Shown: piece by piece, positions 53,565 through 62,277 of the stretch
How positions within the stretch are numbered: position 1 is the first letter of the stretch
Layout: the number at the start of each line of letters is the position of its first letter
Source: Lachnotalea glycerini
Lineage (GTDB): Bacteria > Bacillota > Clostridia > Lachnospirales > Lachnospiraceae
Assembly (NCBI RefSeq): GCF_003201285.1
Contig: NZ_QICS01000001.1
Coordinates: 148,678 to 212,677 of the forward strand
Reading direction: 5' to 3'
Length of the DNA: 64,000 bases
Made by a program: the position numbers and the translations under genes
The notes under the pieces: model-generated
Databases searched by the model: none
The model's input: the letters and a program-made list of their open reading frames with translations, nothing else
What the model was told of the DNA's origin: nothing

Positions 53565-56285
53565 CTATGGTTCCATTCCATAGCATAAACTTTCAGATAT
53601 ATAAGCTGTTATCTTATCACAAATAGCATAATTATTAGCGTTATCTTGAAAAGAATAATCATTGGATTGATTATAATTTGACCAGTCTGTCTTTGCAATA
53701 CGTATTTGTACTTCAATACTTTTATTTACATCAAGTTGATTTGCCTCTGAAGAAAAACCAATCTCAAAGTAATTATCAGCATTCTCCGTTTTATTATCCA
53801 TAGTAACGAAAGTCCCTGTAACATTTGAGGCTCCTATGTTGGACCAGTCACACCAGAAAGATTGTTCTTGATCTCCATCCTTGGTATAATAGTAACGAAT
53901 CTTAACATCAGATAGTGAAATAGCTTTATCCCCAGTATTGGTTATTCTGAACTTAGGTGAAATGGTATTTGTTGTATCTGTTGTCGTACCATGATAGGAT
54001 TCAATTAAAAGTCCAGCTTCGGTGGTTTCTTTTTGTTCAGTGACCTTAATTGTTAACACCTGACTAAGCCCTTCACTAAATATAAAAGTAAGCGTATTTT
54101 TACCAACAGGTAAACTGTCCAAATAATCTTTTTTCAGTGTAACCACATTATCACTCATCGTATAGTCGCTGTCAGAAATTAAAGCATTGGAACCATTAAG
54201 AATAGAGAGTAAAGTATTACTGTTTAAGGTTAAGGTTACAGTAATGTCTTTAGACAGGTTCTTTTCATAAACAGATGCAGCTGGTGAAATGACTGAGTTG
54301 TTACTTGAAGTATTTTTACTAACATTAATTTTTAAAGCAGGATTAAAGTTTAAATTATAGTCAAAAGTCAAGCGTGTGATACCTGCTGATTGTTTCGCAA
54401 GATACTCCTTTTTGATGGTCACCTGATCGTCAGAAATTGTGTAATCAGTACCTGATATTAATGCGTCTGTACCATTTTTAATTTCAATTAAATTATGACC
54501 ATTTTCTGTTAAAGTTACCACAATATCTTCTTGATTAGTTTCATTAAATTCTGCTCTGCCTGGTCGGATGTATGGACTGGAAGTAGTATCTCCAACAGCA
54601 ATGGCAAGCATTGGAGCTACTCCCTCGTTGTAATTGAGTGTTAGCAAAATAGTACCGACAGGCTGTTTTTCAAGATATTCCTTTTTAATGCGCAGTATAT
54701 TATCTTCTACAGCGTAATCTGTATCTGAGTTTAAGCTGATTTCACCATTTTTAACCTCAAGTAGTGTGTTGTTTTTAGAACTTAGGGTTACCGCTATATC
54801 ATCTTGATTATTTGTATTCTTATCAAATACGGCAGTGGTTGGACTAATGGAAGCGCTTAGCTCTGATTCAGGTCCATAAATTCCAACTTCATAAATTGAA
54901 TATGGCCAATTGTTATTATATCTTTGCATTCCATATATTCTAATGTATCGTCCTGAGGCTTGAAGATTGATATCTTCTGTACCGCCTTTTCCATTGTATT
55001 CGCTATAGATATCTGTATAAGTAAGATTATCATCGGAAACTTGAATTTTATATTGTGTGGCATAAGCCGCTTCCCAATAAATGAGTATTCTGTTTATTTC
55101 TTTTACTGAGCCTAAATCAATACTAACCCAGTTTGGGTCGGTTACTTTTGAAGCCCATCTTGTGTCAAGGTTTCCATCGGTTATAGCGTTTGATAAATAT
55201 AGATTGCTTTCAAAGGAAGAAGCAATAACTGATTTACCAAGAGCCAGATTGCCTGCCAAAAGAGGTTTTGCTGGTAAAACGGCTGGGAGGTTAGATAACA
55301 TGGAAACAGGTCTTTCAGCGATGTTATGGATGCTGTATGTATCTGTTTCAGCAACCTCTAATCCCCAACCATTGAGCGTATCATAAGTTCCGTCCGTAGT
55401 CATATCCAAAAAAGTCTGGGGATTATTACCAGGACCCCATTCCCAAGGAAGATATCCAATTTGATTTTTGTAACAGTGTTCTAATATAGTTTTATAAGCT
55501 ATTTGTCCTGATTCGGTTTCGTCCCACTGATTGCCAAATTCACCAACAATGAGTGGGAGATTAAGAGCAACTGATTCCTCTAGCTCATCGATAACTTTTT
55601 GTGCTGTGTAACCCCATACTTTAGGCCACCACATATGTATTGAGAACATAAGATTACTATCTGGATCGGCTTCAATGAGATCAGGTCCACAGCTTTGTAG
55701 GATATCAATGTTTTGACCATAGCTGCTGGCATCAATGACTAAAGGAACATGAATACCTGCATCGCGCATTCTATTTACAGCAGTCTCGTAGCCGGTCTTA
55801 AAATCCGTCTCTGAAACCTGCATTCCGACTTCGTTACCAATGTTAATTAAAAGATACTCCTGATGTTTTTGAATAACTTTAACAATGTCAGGACTTACCC
55901 AATAATCAACTAGCGATGAAAGTTTAGACCAGTCACCTGTGGCATTATGAAGTTCAATAATAGGAATCATATTCTGTAAACGGCAGTTGCGTATTGTAGT
56001 ATCTAAATCCTCCGCTGATTCATCCAGTGACCATACAATCCTGACGCAGTTTGCACCCGTTTTTGCTATTTCAGAGTACGAAGGAACCCCATCTTTATCT
56101 AACCAGACGATCATCTTATTGACCCCATATAATATTACCTTTTCTCCCTGATTGTCGTAAAGAAAGCGGCCATCCACCCGAAAGCCAGGATATACAGTTT
56201 CAGTAGCTGCCATAGCCTGTCTAAATGGCAGTAATAAAAATAAAATTGCAATAAGTACAGTAAAAAACAAATGTCGATTTTTCAT
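53565..56285 (-). CDS. Secreted modular GH5 glycosidase (candidate beta-mannanase) with F5/8-type, X2 x3 and CBM3 modules
   Basis: A 906-residue extracellular enzyme. After a signal peptide (1-26) comes a GH5 domain (about 33-320) with acid/base Glu152 (NIGNE), nucleophile Glu249 (IVGEFGN) and TGANCVRIVW; the ELHNATGDW and DASSYGQ motifs fit subfamily 8 mannanases. Then follow an F5/8-type C (CBM32-like) domain (about 345-475), three X2 repeats (about 480-745), each with DYxxxxxxxxIKKEYLxxxPxG, and a C-terminal CBM3 (about 750-900, with GDQEQSFWCDWSNIG) for cellulose binding. It is a typical secreted plant-cell-wall enzyme. Minus-strand ribosome site AAGGGAAGG is present. Substrate is inferred from family. 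Confidence 0.9.
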   Translation of the reverse strand: MKNRHLFFTVLIAILFLLLPFRQAMAATETVYPGFRVDGRFLYDNQGEKVILYGVNKMIVWLDKDGVPSYSEIAKTGANCVRIVWSLDESAEDLDTTIRNCRLQNMIPIIELHNATGDWSKLSSLVDYWVSPDIVKVIQKHQEYLLINIGNEVGMQVSETDFKTGYETAVNRMRDAGIHVPLVIDASSYGQNIDILQSCGPDLIEADPDSNLMFSIHMWWPKVWGYTAQKVIDELEESVALNLPLIVGEFGNQWDETESGQIAYKTILEHCYKNQIGYLPWEWGPGNNPQTFLDMTTDGTYDTLNGWGLEVAETDTYSIHNIAERPVSMLSNLPAVLPAKPLLAGNLALGKSVIASSFESNLYLSNAITDGNLDTRWASKVTDPNWVSIDLGSVKEINRILIYWEAAYATQYKIQVSDDNLTYTDIYSEYNGKGGTEDINLQASGRYIRIYGMQRYNNNWPYSIYEVGIYGPESELSASISPTTAVFDKNTNNQDDIAVTLSSKNNTLLEVKNGEISLNSDTDYAVEDNILRIKKEYLEKQPVGTILLTLNYNEGVAPMLAIAVGDTTSSPYIRPGRAEFNETNQEDIVVTLTENGHNLIEIKNGTDALISGTDYTISDDQVTIKKEYLAKQSAGITRLTFDYNLNFNPALKINVSKNTSSNNSVISPAASVYEKNLSKDITVTLTLNSNTLLSILNGSNALISDSDYTMSDNVVTLKKDYLDSLPVGKNTLTFIFSEGLSQVLTIKVTEQKETTEAGLLIESYHGTTTDTTNTISPKFRITNTGDKAISLSDVKIRYYYTKDGDQEQSFWCDWSNIGASNVTGTFVTMDNKTENADNYFEIGFSSEANQLDVNKSIEVQIRIAKTDWSNYNQSNDYSFQDNANNYAICDKITAYISESLCYGMEP

Positions 56286-56813
56286 TATTTATACCTTCCC
56301 TTCTAAAAATGTTGCATACTACAAAAATAATTTCTTTTGTATTTTTCAAGTAAAGCTGTACCTATCAGCTTAAAAACACATCACTATATTGTTACCCAAG
56401 TATAGTTTGTAATCTCCCCAAATACTGTATGACTAAAACTAGTACCTCCTTTCTTCTTTACTTAATATTTATATTTTAGGATAAGTGCATCATATAAAAT
56501 GTAATTGGTTTTTATGCTAGAATTGTGCATATAAAAGCCTAATGATGGTTATATTGAAAAATGGAACAAAATTATTGTGTAATTATTAATGATATAATGC
56601 AATCAAATAACATTATATCATTAATAATTTAAAAACTCTATATAATATTAATAAATAAAATAATAATTTAGAAAATAAATACAATTATCTGATAATATAT
56701 GAAATATAATGAAAAAATGTATAGTAATAGTGAACGAAACAAAAGAATTGCTTAAAAGAATAATGAAATAGAAGATAGGTAAAAGACCATAAAATTATAA
56801 AGTATTAAAGAAA
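56286..56813. other. Long AT-rich spacer upstream of the GH5 gene
   Basis: About 530 bases without a supported gene. It must contain the GH5 promoter on the minus strand, but no convincing -35/-10 pair stood out. A strong ribosome-site-like AAGAAAGGAGGT on the minus strand (56443-56454) has no start codon at a useful distance. The part from about 56560 to 56810 is extremely A/T-rich and featureless to me. Confidence 0.5.
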
Positions 56814-56839
56814 CAAAAAAGGTAGCCAGTGGCTACCTT
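56814..56839 (-). terminator. Terminator of the cold-shock gene (minus strand)
   Basis: AAGGTAGCC and GGCTACCTT form a 9-bp stem at 56819-56839, and on the minus strand a run of Ts follows (A run at 56814-56820 on the + strand). It lies about 100 bases after the cold-shock stop codon. Confidence 0.85.
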
Positions 56840-56935
56840 AAAACATTTAGATTATAAATGATACAAATATTAATTGGAAAAAAAACTTTTCAATAAAATT
56901 AATAATTCAAAACAATCTGTGTTTTAAAATTTGGA

Positions 56936-57148
56936 TTAAGCTATATATACGTTAGCAGCTTTGCTTTTTCTTTTATCCTTAGGATCAGTTTCGATGTCAA
57001 ATGTAACTTTTTGTCCTTCTTCAAGACTCTTAAATCCATTAGTCATAATTGCTGAGAAATGTACAAATACATCTTCTCCACCATTATCATTAGTTAAAAA
57101 TCCAAATCCTTTTTGTGAGTTAAACCATTTTACTGTACCAGTATTCAT
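56936..57148 (-). CDS. Cold-shock protein (CspA/CspB family)
   Basis: A 70-residue single cold-shock domain. [15 protein letters not shown] is RNP1-bearing, and DVFVHFSAI is RNP2, the nucleic-acid-binding surfaces. It binds single-stranded RNA/DNA and acts as an RNA chaperone. The start at 57148 follows GGAGGT on the minus strand; a longer in-frame version lacks support. The mRNA would have a leader of roughly 110 bases, usual for cold-shock genes. It is divergent from the NAD-salvage operon. Confidence 0.96.
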   Translation of the reverse strand: MNTGTVKWFNSQKGFGFLTNDNGGEDVFVHFSAIMTNGFKSLEEGQKVTFDIETDPKDKRKSKAANVYIA

Positions 57149-57265
57149 TTTAGTACCTCCAATTTTATTTGTATCAAAATATAAAAAAGCTAACATTATC
57201 TGCAAGTTATTCTGAAATAACTTACATACAAGCTAGCTCGAATTTACAAATTGATTACAAAATCT

Positions 57266-57294
57266 ATAATATCATATTGTATCAGATAAGTCAA
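57266..57294 (-). promoter_or_regulatory. Promoter of the cold-shock gene (minus strand)
   Basis: On the minus strand TTGACT (57294-57289), a 17-base spacer and TATTAT (57271-57266). Transcription from here leaves a roughly 110-base leader containing the hairpin AAGTTATT/AATAACTT at 57204-57223. Confidence 0.7.
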
Positions 57295-57328
57295 CTAATT
57301 TTTTTAAATATATTTTTGCATAGAACAG

Positions 57329-57385
57329 TTGACATTTTAATATTAAAATGATATTATCATATTGATAATAACAATACGATAATAT
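57329..57385 (+). promoter_or_regulatory. Promoter of the NAD-salvage operon with palindromic operators (NrtR candidates)
   Basis: TTGACA (57329-57334), 17 bases and TATTAT (57352-57357) form a clear sigma-A promoter. The spacer is an 18-base perfect palindrome (57333-57350). Overlapping the -10 box is TATTATCA-TAT-TGATAATA (57352-57370), 8-bp arms with a 3-base centre. A third, weaker pair CATATT/AATATG closes at 57385. Such placement fits repression, and the operon ends with an NrtR gene. Confidence 0.7.
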
Positions 57386-57409
57386 GAAAATTACAAGGGA
57401 GGAATCGCA

Positions 57410-57949
57410 ATGAAAAATAAAGTATTAATAGTCGTGGATATGCAAAAGGATTTTATTGATGGAGCATTAGGGAGTGAACGTGCAGTTTCAATTGTAAAAA
57501 ATGTAGAGGAAAAAATAAAAACATACCATGATGGTGGGAATACTGTAATTTTTACAAGAGATACACATGGCGAGAATTACGTAGAAACTCAAGAAGGACG
57601 AAATTTACCAGTATATCATTGTATAAAAGGAACAAGCGGTTGGGAGATTTCTTCTAAATTAAATACCATAGATGCAGTCATTATTGATAAACCAACCTTT
57701 GGTTCTGTGGAGCTGATGAAGTATCTTAGTGATTTTTATCCTGAAAGAGAATTTGAATTAGTTGGGTTATGTACTGATATTTGCGTGATTTCAAATGCTA
57801 TAATGCTGAAAGCCTTTCTACCGGAAGCAAAAGTAAGTGTGGATGCAGCTTGTTGTGCCGGTGTAACTTTAGATAGCCATAAAAATGCACTTGAAGCTAT
57901 GAAAATGTGTCAGATTTATATTATAAATGATCAGGAGGAAGTAAAATGA
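57410..57949 (+). CDS. pncA: Isochorismatase-family nicotinamidase-like hydrolase
   Basis: A 179-residue cysteine hydrolase of the isochorismatase family. The catalytic triad is readable: Asp in LIVVDMQKDFID, Lys in IIDKPTFGS and Cys in VGLCTDICVISN with its cis-peptide. In an NAD operon the likely reaction is nicotinamide to nicotinate plus ammonia. The usual metal-binding Asp-x-His-x..His set is partly present (DTHGENY). It overlaps the next gene by ATGA, so translation is coupled. Confidence 0.88.
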   Translation: MKNKVLIVVDMQKDFIDGALGSERAVSIVKNVEEKIKTYHDGGNTVIFTRDTHGENYVETQEGRNLPVYHCIKGTSGWEISSKLNTIDAVIIDKPTFGSVELMKYLSDFYPEREFELVGLCTDICVISNAIMLKAFLPEAKVSVDAACCAGVTLDSHKNALEAMKMCQIYIINDQEEVK

Positions 57950-58746
57950 TAAGCATAAATGATCAAACAATAGAGCTAGGAAATTATCCGGATGGTACAT
58001 TACTTATGAAATTTGCAATGACAGGTAATTCATTTGAAATTCAATGGATTTATGAATCTGATGCTGAACTATTTGCACTTATTTGTACGGCAAACCATTT
58101 AAGGCGGCTGAATCCTAATGCAGAAATTTCTTTATTGCTACCATATCTGCCACATGCCAGAATGGACAGAGTAAAACAAGACACAGATGTTTTCACGTTA
58201 AAATATTTTGTTGATATTATAAATTCACTTAACTTTAGCAAAGTGAGCGTATTGGATGTTCATTCCAGTGTAAGTGAATACGCGGTGAATCGAATTAAAG
58301 TTTTAAGTCCAAAATCTTATATTCATGAAACCATAAAAAAAATAAAACAGTCAGGAATTCAGGCAGACAGTATTTTCTATGTAGATGAAGGAGGACAAAA
58401 GCGATACTCTGATATGGTTCAGCTCCCGTCCGTATACGGGCATAAAAAACGCGATTGGGAAACCGGAACGATATTAGGTGTTGAAATTATAGGTGATAAG
58501 GCCGATGTAAGAGATAAAAACCTTTTGATTATTGATGACATTATTGCTTATGGAGGTTCTATATATTACAGTGCTAAACGTTTAAAGGAAATGGGCTGTA
58601 AAAACTTATATGTCTATGCCAGTCATATTGAAAACAGCATACTGGATGAAGAAAAGGGTATGTTGATAAGAAGTGGTTTGATTGAAAAGTTTTTCACCAC
58701 AAAAACTATCTTTACGAAAGAACATCAATTAATAGAAATATTATAG
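57946..58746 (+). CDS. prs: Ribose-phosphate pyrophosphokinase, NAD-operon type
   Basis: A 266-residue Prs-like enzyme, shorter than the roughly 315 of housekeeping PRPP synthetase. LPYLPHARMDRV corresponds to the ATP-binding region and LLIIDDIIAYGGSIYYSA to the PRPP loop, in which the usual DTGGT is AYGGS. Similar short versions pair with NAMPT genes in phages and bacteria, where they supply PRPP for pyridine nucleotide salvage. It lies directly before the NAMPT-family gene. Confidence 0.88.
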   Translation: MISINDQTIELGNYPDGTLLMKFAMTGNSFEIQWIYESDAELFALICTANHLRRLNPNAEISLLLPYLPHARMDRVKQDTDVFTLKYFVDIINSLNFSKVSVLDVHSSVSEYAVNRIKVLSPKSYIHETIKKIKQSGIQADSIFYVDEGGQKRYSDMVQLPSVYGHKKRDWETGTILGVEIIGDKADVRDKNLLIIDDIIAYGGSIYYSAKRLKEMGCKNLYVYASHIENSILDEEKGMLIRSGLIEKFFTTKTIFTKEHQLIEIL

Positions 58747-58763
58747 ACGAAGGAGAAAATATT

Positions 58764-60251
58764 ATGAATACTACATTACCATTATTATTGTGCGATTTTT
58801 ACAAAACAGTGCACAGTGAACAATATCCAAAAGGCGTGACAAAGCTCGTTTCTTACTTTACACCAAGAATGTCAAGAATTGAAAACGAGGATAAACTGAT
58901 TGTATTTGGAGTACAAGCTTTTATTAAGCAGTATTTAATTGAATATTTTAATGAAAATTTTTTTCAGAAGGATAAAAACGATATATTGGAAGAATACAAT
59001 CGTATACTTACTTATACCTTGGGGGAGGGCACTTATCAAGAGGAAAAAATCAGCAAGCTGTATGAGCTGGGTTATTTGCCTTTAGAAATTAAAGCAATCG
59101 CAGAAGGAACCAGAGTGCCTGTAAAAGTACCTATGATTGAGATTAGTAATACACATCCAGAGTTTGCATGGCTTGTTAATACAATTGAAACACTAATGAG
59201 TTGTTCTCTGTGGCATTCGATGATTTCTGCTAATGTAGGATATAATTATCGAATGATTGTTAATAAATATTATCAAATCAGTGTAGAAGATAATATTTCA
59301 AGAGCCAGAGCATTGGGAGATTTTAGCATGCGAGGACAAGAAAGCCTTGAAAGTGCCACTAGGAGCAGCGCAGCATTTTGTTTATCTTTCCTAAATACTG
59401 CTACGGTTCCGTCAATTTTATTTCTAGAGCATTATTATAATTGTGATTGCACGAAAGAACCCGTTGCTTTTGGATCAATTAGTACAGAACATTCTGTTAT
59501 GTGCAGTAACACTGCAGTAGACGGAGATGAAATAACTATGCTTCGCCGTTTATTAAATGAGATTTATCCAAATCATTCTTTTTCTATGGTAAGTGACAGT
59601 TATGATTACTGGAATTTAGTAAATCATATTTTAGTAGAGTGTAAAGAAGACATTCTCAATCATAATGGCACTTTGCTTATAAGAGGAGATAGTGGTGATC
59701 CGGTGAAAATTATAACAGAAACAGTATTTCGCTTATGGGATATTTTTGGCGGTTCAATGAATTCAAAAGGCTATAAAGTACTGGATCCTCATATTAAAGC
59801 CATTTATGGTGACAGTATTACACCGCAAAGAGCTGTAGAAATCTTTGATATTTTGATTCAACATGGTTTTTCCTGTAATAATGTAGCTCTTGGAGTAGGA
59901 AGTTTTTCCATGCAGTGTTTGGAGCAGGATGACAAATTGAATCCTTTCACCCGTGATACTTTTGGTATTGCAGTAAAAGCCACCTATGCGGAAATAGAAA
60001 ATACACCATATATGATTTTTAAAAATCCAAAGACCGATACAGCGAAATTCAAGAAATCCCAGCAAGGGTTATGCCGCGTTTTCTTAGAGGAATCTGGTAA
60101 AATCAGCTATGAAGATGGATTTGATAAATATACTTTCCCTAAGGACAAAGTCAATATTTTGGAAACCGTATTTAAAAACGGAAAGATGGTAAAAGAATAT
60201 TCCTTATCAGAAATCAGAAACAGATTACATGCCAAGACAGGCGGATTTTGA
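58764..60251 (+). CDS. nadV: Nicotinamide phosphoribosyltransferase (NadV/NAMPT family)
   Basis: A 495-residue type II phosphoribosyltransferase. LLCDFYKTVHSEQYPKGV and YFTPRMSR match the N-terminal block of NadV/NAMPT, and GDFSMRGQES, FGSISTEHSVM and IRGDSGDP are core motifs holding substrate and phosphate. It should join nicotinamide to PRPP giving NMN, without deamidation. Length fits NadV (about 465-495). A nicotinate-specific role cannot be excluded by sequence alone. Confidence 0.92.
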   Translation: MNTTLPLLLCDFYKTVHSEQYPKGVTKLVSYFTPRMSRIENEDKLIVFGVQAFIKQYLIEYFNENFFQKDKNDILEEYNRILTYTLGEGTYQEEKISKLYELGYLPLEIKAIAEGTRVPVKVPMIEISNTHPEFAWLVNTIETLMSCSLWHSMISANVGYNYRMIVNKYYQISVEDNISRARALGDFSMRGQESLESATRSSAAFCLSFLNTATVPSILFLEHYYNCDCTKEPVAFGSISTEHSVMCSNTAVDGDEITMLRRLLNEIYPNHSFSMVSDSYDYWNLVNHILVECKEDILNHNGTLLIRGDSGDPVKIITETVFRLWDIFGGSMNSKGYKVLDPHIKAIYGDSITPQRAVEIFDILIQHGFSCNNVALGVGSFSMQCLEQDDKLNPFTRDTFGIAVKATYAEIENTPYMIFKNPKTDTAKFKKSQQGLCRVFLEESGKISYEDGFDKYTFPKDKVNILETVFKNGKMVKEYSLSEIRNRLHAKTGGF

Positions 60252-60299
60252 TAGCAGACTAATAAATAGAATGTCATCATATAAAAAGGAGTATCAATT

Positions 60300-62243
60300 A
60301 TGAAGGAAATTGAATTAAATAAATTCGGATATATCAGGGTCGGAGCTGCTGTTGCGGCATTATCAATAGGAAATCCTGAATACAATGCAGAAGAAATCAA
60401 AAAACTTTGTATTAAAGCAGCAGCAGAAAAAGTGCAGGTTCTTGTTTTTCCGGAACTATCCTTAACCGGATATACATGTTCAGATCTTTTTCATCAAAGA
60501 ATTCTTAGGGAAATGGCAGAAAACAGTTTAAAAAAGCTGATGGAAGAGACGGCTTTATTAAATATTGTAATTGCAGTAGGAATGCCAATAGAAGCAGACA
60601 ATCAATTATTTAATTGTGCAATCCTTTTTCAGCAAGGAAGAATTCTTGGAGTAGTTCCAAAAACATATCTGCCATCCTATAACGAATTCTATGAAACAAG
60701 ATGGTACAGGTCTTCACAGTCAAGAATCAGTAACAACATTGTTCTGTGTGGGCAGACGGTTCCTTTTCATGAAAATCTGTTATTGAAAGATAAAAATTCA
60801 AAACTTTGTATTGGCACTGAAATTTGTGAGGATTTATGGATGCCGATACCTCCAAGCTCTCAACATTGCTTGTATGGGGCAAATCTCATATTAAACTTAT
60901 CTGCAAGCAATGAAATTGTTGGAAAAATGGATTATCGTAAACAACTAGTTACACAACAGTCAGCAAGATGTATATCGGGTTATGTATATGCCAGTGCAGG
61001 ACAAAGTGAATCTACAACAGATCTAGTTTTTAGCGGACATTCCATGCTTGCTGAAAATGGAGTTATTGTATCGGAAACACGGTTTGAAACAGATAAAATC
61101 ATTTACCGGGATATTGATATAGAAAAACTTATGAATGATAGGTTAAAACAAAATACGTTTATGGGAAAAGTGGAAAAACAAGATTACATTACAGTAACGT
61201 TTGAATTAAAACATGAGATTACTACATTGAAGCATTATAATAATGCGTATCCCTTTGTTCCTGGTTCAAAAGAACAGCGTGAAATTCGCTGTAAAGAAAT
61301 ATTTGCTATTCAATCGACAGGACTTTATCAGAGATTGAAAAAAACAGGTTCCAGAAAGACGGTTATCGGTATTTCAGGAGGACTTGACTCTACTCTTGCA
61401 TTACTTGTTACGGTAGAAGCATATCAAAAACTCGGTAAATCATTAGAGGATATTATTGGTGTTACGATGCCAGGCTTTGGTACAACTGGCAGAACTTATC
61501 ATAACTCAATAACATTGATGAAAGAACTCGGAATAACAAGCAGGGAAGTTTCTATAAAAGCTGCCTGCATTCAACATTTTAAAGATATTGGGCATAATTT
61601 AGAAACACATGACGTTACTTACGAAAATGTGCAAGCAAGGGAAAGAACCCAGATTCTTATGGATATTGCAAATCAAGAGGGAGGATTTGTGGTAGGCACA
61701 GGGGATTTATCAGAACTGGCACTAGGCTGGTGTACGTATAATGGGGATCATATGAGTATGTATGCGGTAAATTGCTCAATTCCAAAGACATTAGTAAAGT
61801 ATCTTGTTTCGTGGTATGCCGATTCTGCCAGTAATCATAACATATCAAGAGCTTTAATGGATATATTAGATACACCTGTCAGCCCAGAGCTTCTTCCACC
61901 CGATGAAAACGATAATATCAGGCAGGTAACAGAAGATTTAGTTGGACCATACGAATTGCATGATTTTTTCCTTTATCATATGATTCGCTGTGGCTATTCA
62001 CCTAAGAAGATTTTAATGTTAGCAGTTATGGCATTTGAAGATAAGTATGACGAGAAAGTAATACTTAACTGGATGAACATTTTTTACAAACGGTTCTTTC
62101 AGCAACAATTCAAGCGTTCCTGTCTTCCAGATGGTCCCAAAGTGGGATCTATCTGCTTGTCACCAAGAGGGGACTGGAGAATGCCAAGTGACGCAGCTTA
62201 TGATTTGTGGGTATCTGAACTGCAGGATATGGAATGTTTATGA
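60300..62243 (+). CDS. nadE: Glutamine-dependent NAD+ synthetase
   Basis: A 647-residue two-domain NadE. The N-terminal nitrilase-type glutaminase has Glu in FPELSLTGYTC, Lys in VPKTYLPSY and Cys in IGTEICEDLW. The C-terminal ATP-pyrophosphatase domain has GISGGLDSTLALLV near residue 360 and GTGDLSELALGWCTY. It amidates nicotinate adenine dinucleotide to NAD. Its presence means the operon's deamidated branch can be completed, given a nicotinate phosphoribosyltransferase. Confidence 0.97.
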   Translation: MKEIELNKFGYIRVGAAVAALSIGNPEYNAEEIKKLCIKAAAEKVQVLVFPELSLTGYTCSDLFHQRILREMAENSLKKLMEETALLNIVIAVGMPIEADNQLFNCAILFQQGRILGVVPKTYLPSYNEFYETRWYRSSQSRISNNIVLCGQTVPFHENLLLKDKNSKLCIGTEICEDLWMPIPPSSQHCLYGANLILNLSASNEIVGKMDYRKQLVTQQSARCISGYVYASAGQSESTTDLVFSGHSMLAENGVIVSETRFETDKIIYRDIDIEKLMNDRLKQNTFMGKVEKQDYITVTFELKHEITTLKHYNNAYPFVPGSKEQREIRCKEIFAIQSTGLYQRLKKTGSRKTVIGISGGLDSTLALLVTVEAYQKLGKSLEDIIGVTMPGFGTTGRTYHNSITLMKELGITSREVSIKAACIQHFKDIGHNLETHDVTYENVQARERTQILMDIANQEGGFVVGTGDLSELALGWCTYNGDHMSMYAVNCSIPKTLVKYLVSWYADSASNHNISRALMDILDTPVSPELLPPDENDNIRQVTEDLVGPYELHDFFLYHMIRCGYSPKKILMLAVMAFEDKYDEKVILNWMNIFYKRFFQQQFKRSCLPDGPKVGSICLSPRGDWRMPSDAAYDLWVSELQDMECL

Positions 62244-62277
62244 AAGAAATAAGGATGAAGTGAAATGGAGTATAAAA

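Noticed and set aside
56443-56454. Strong ribosome-site-like AAGAAAGGAGGT on the minus strand
   Set aside because: No start codon follows at a usable distance and the nearest frames are closed within a few codons.
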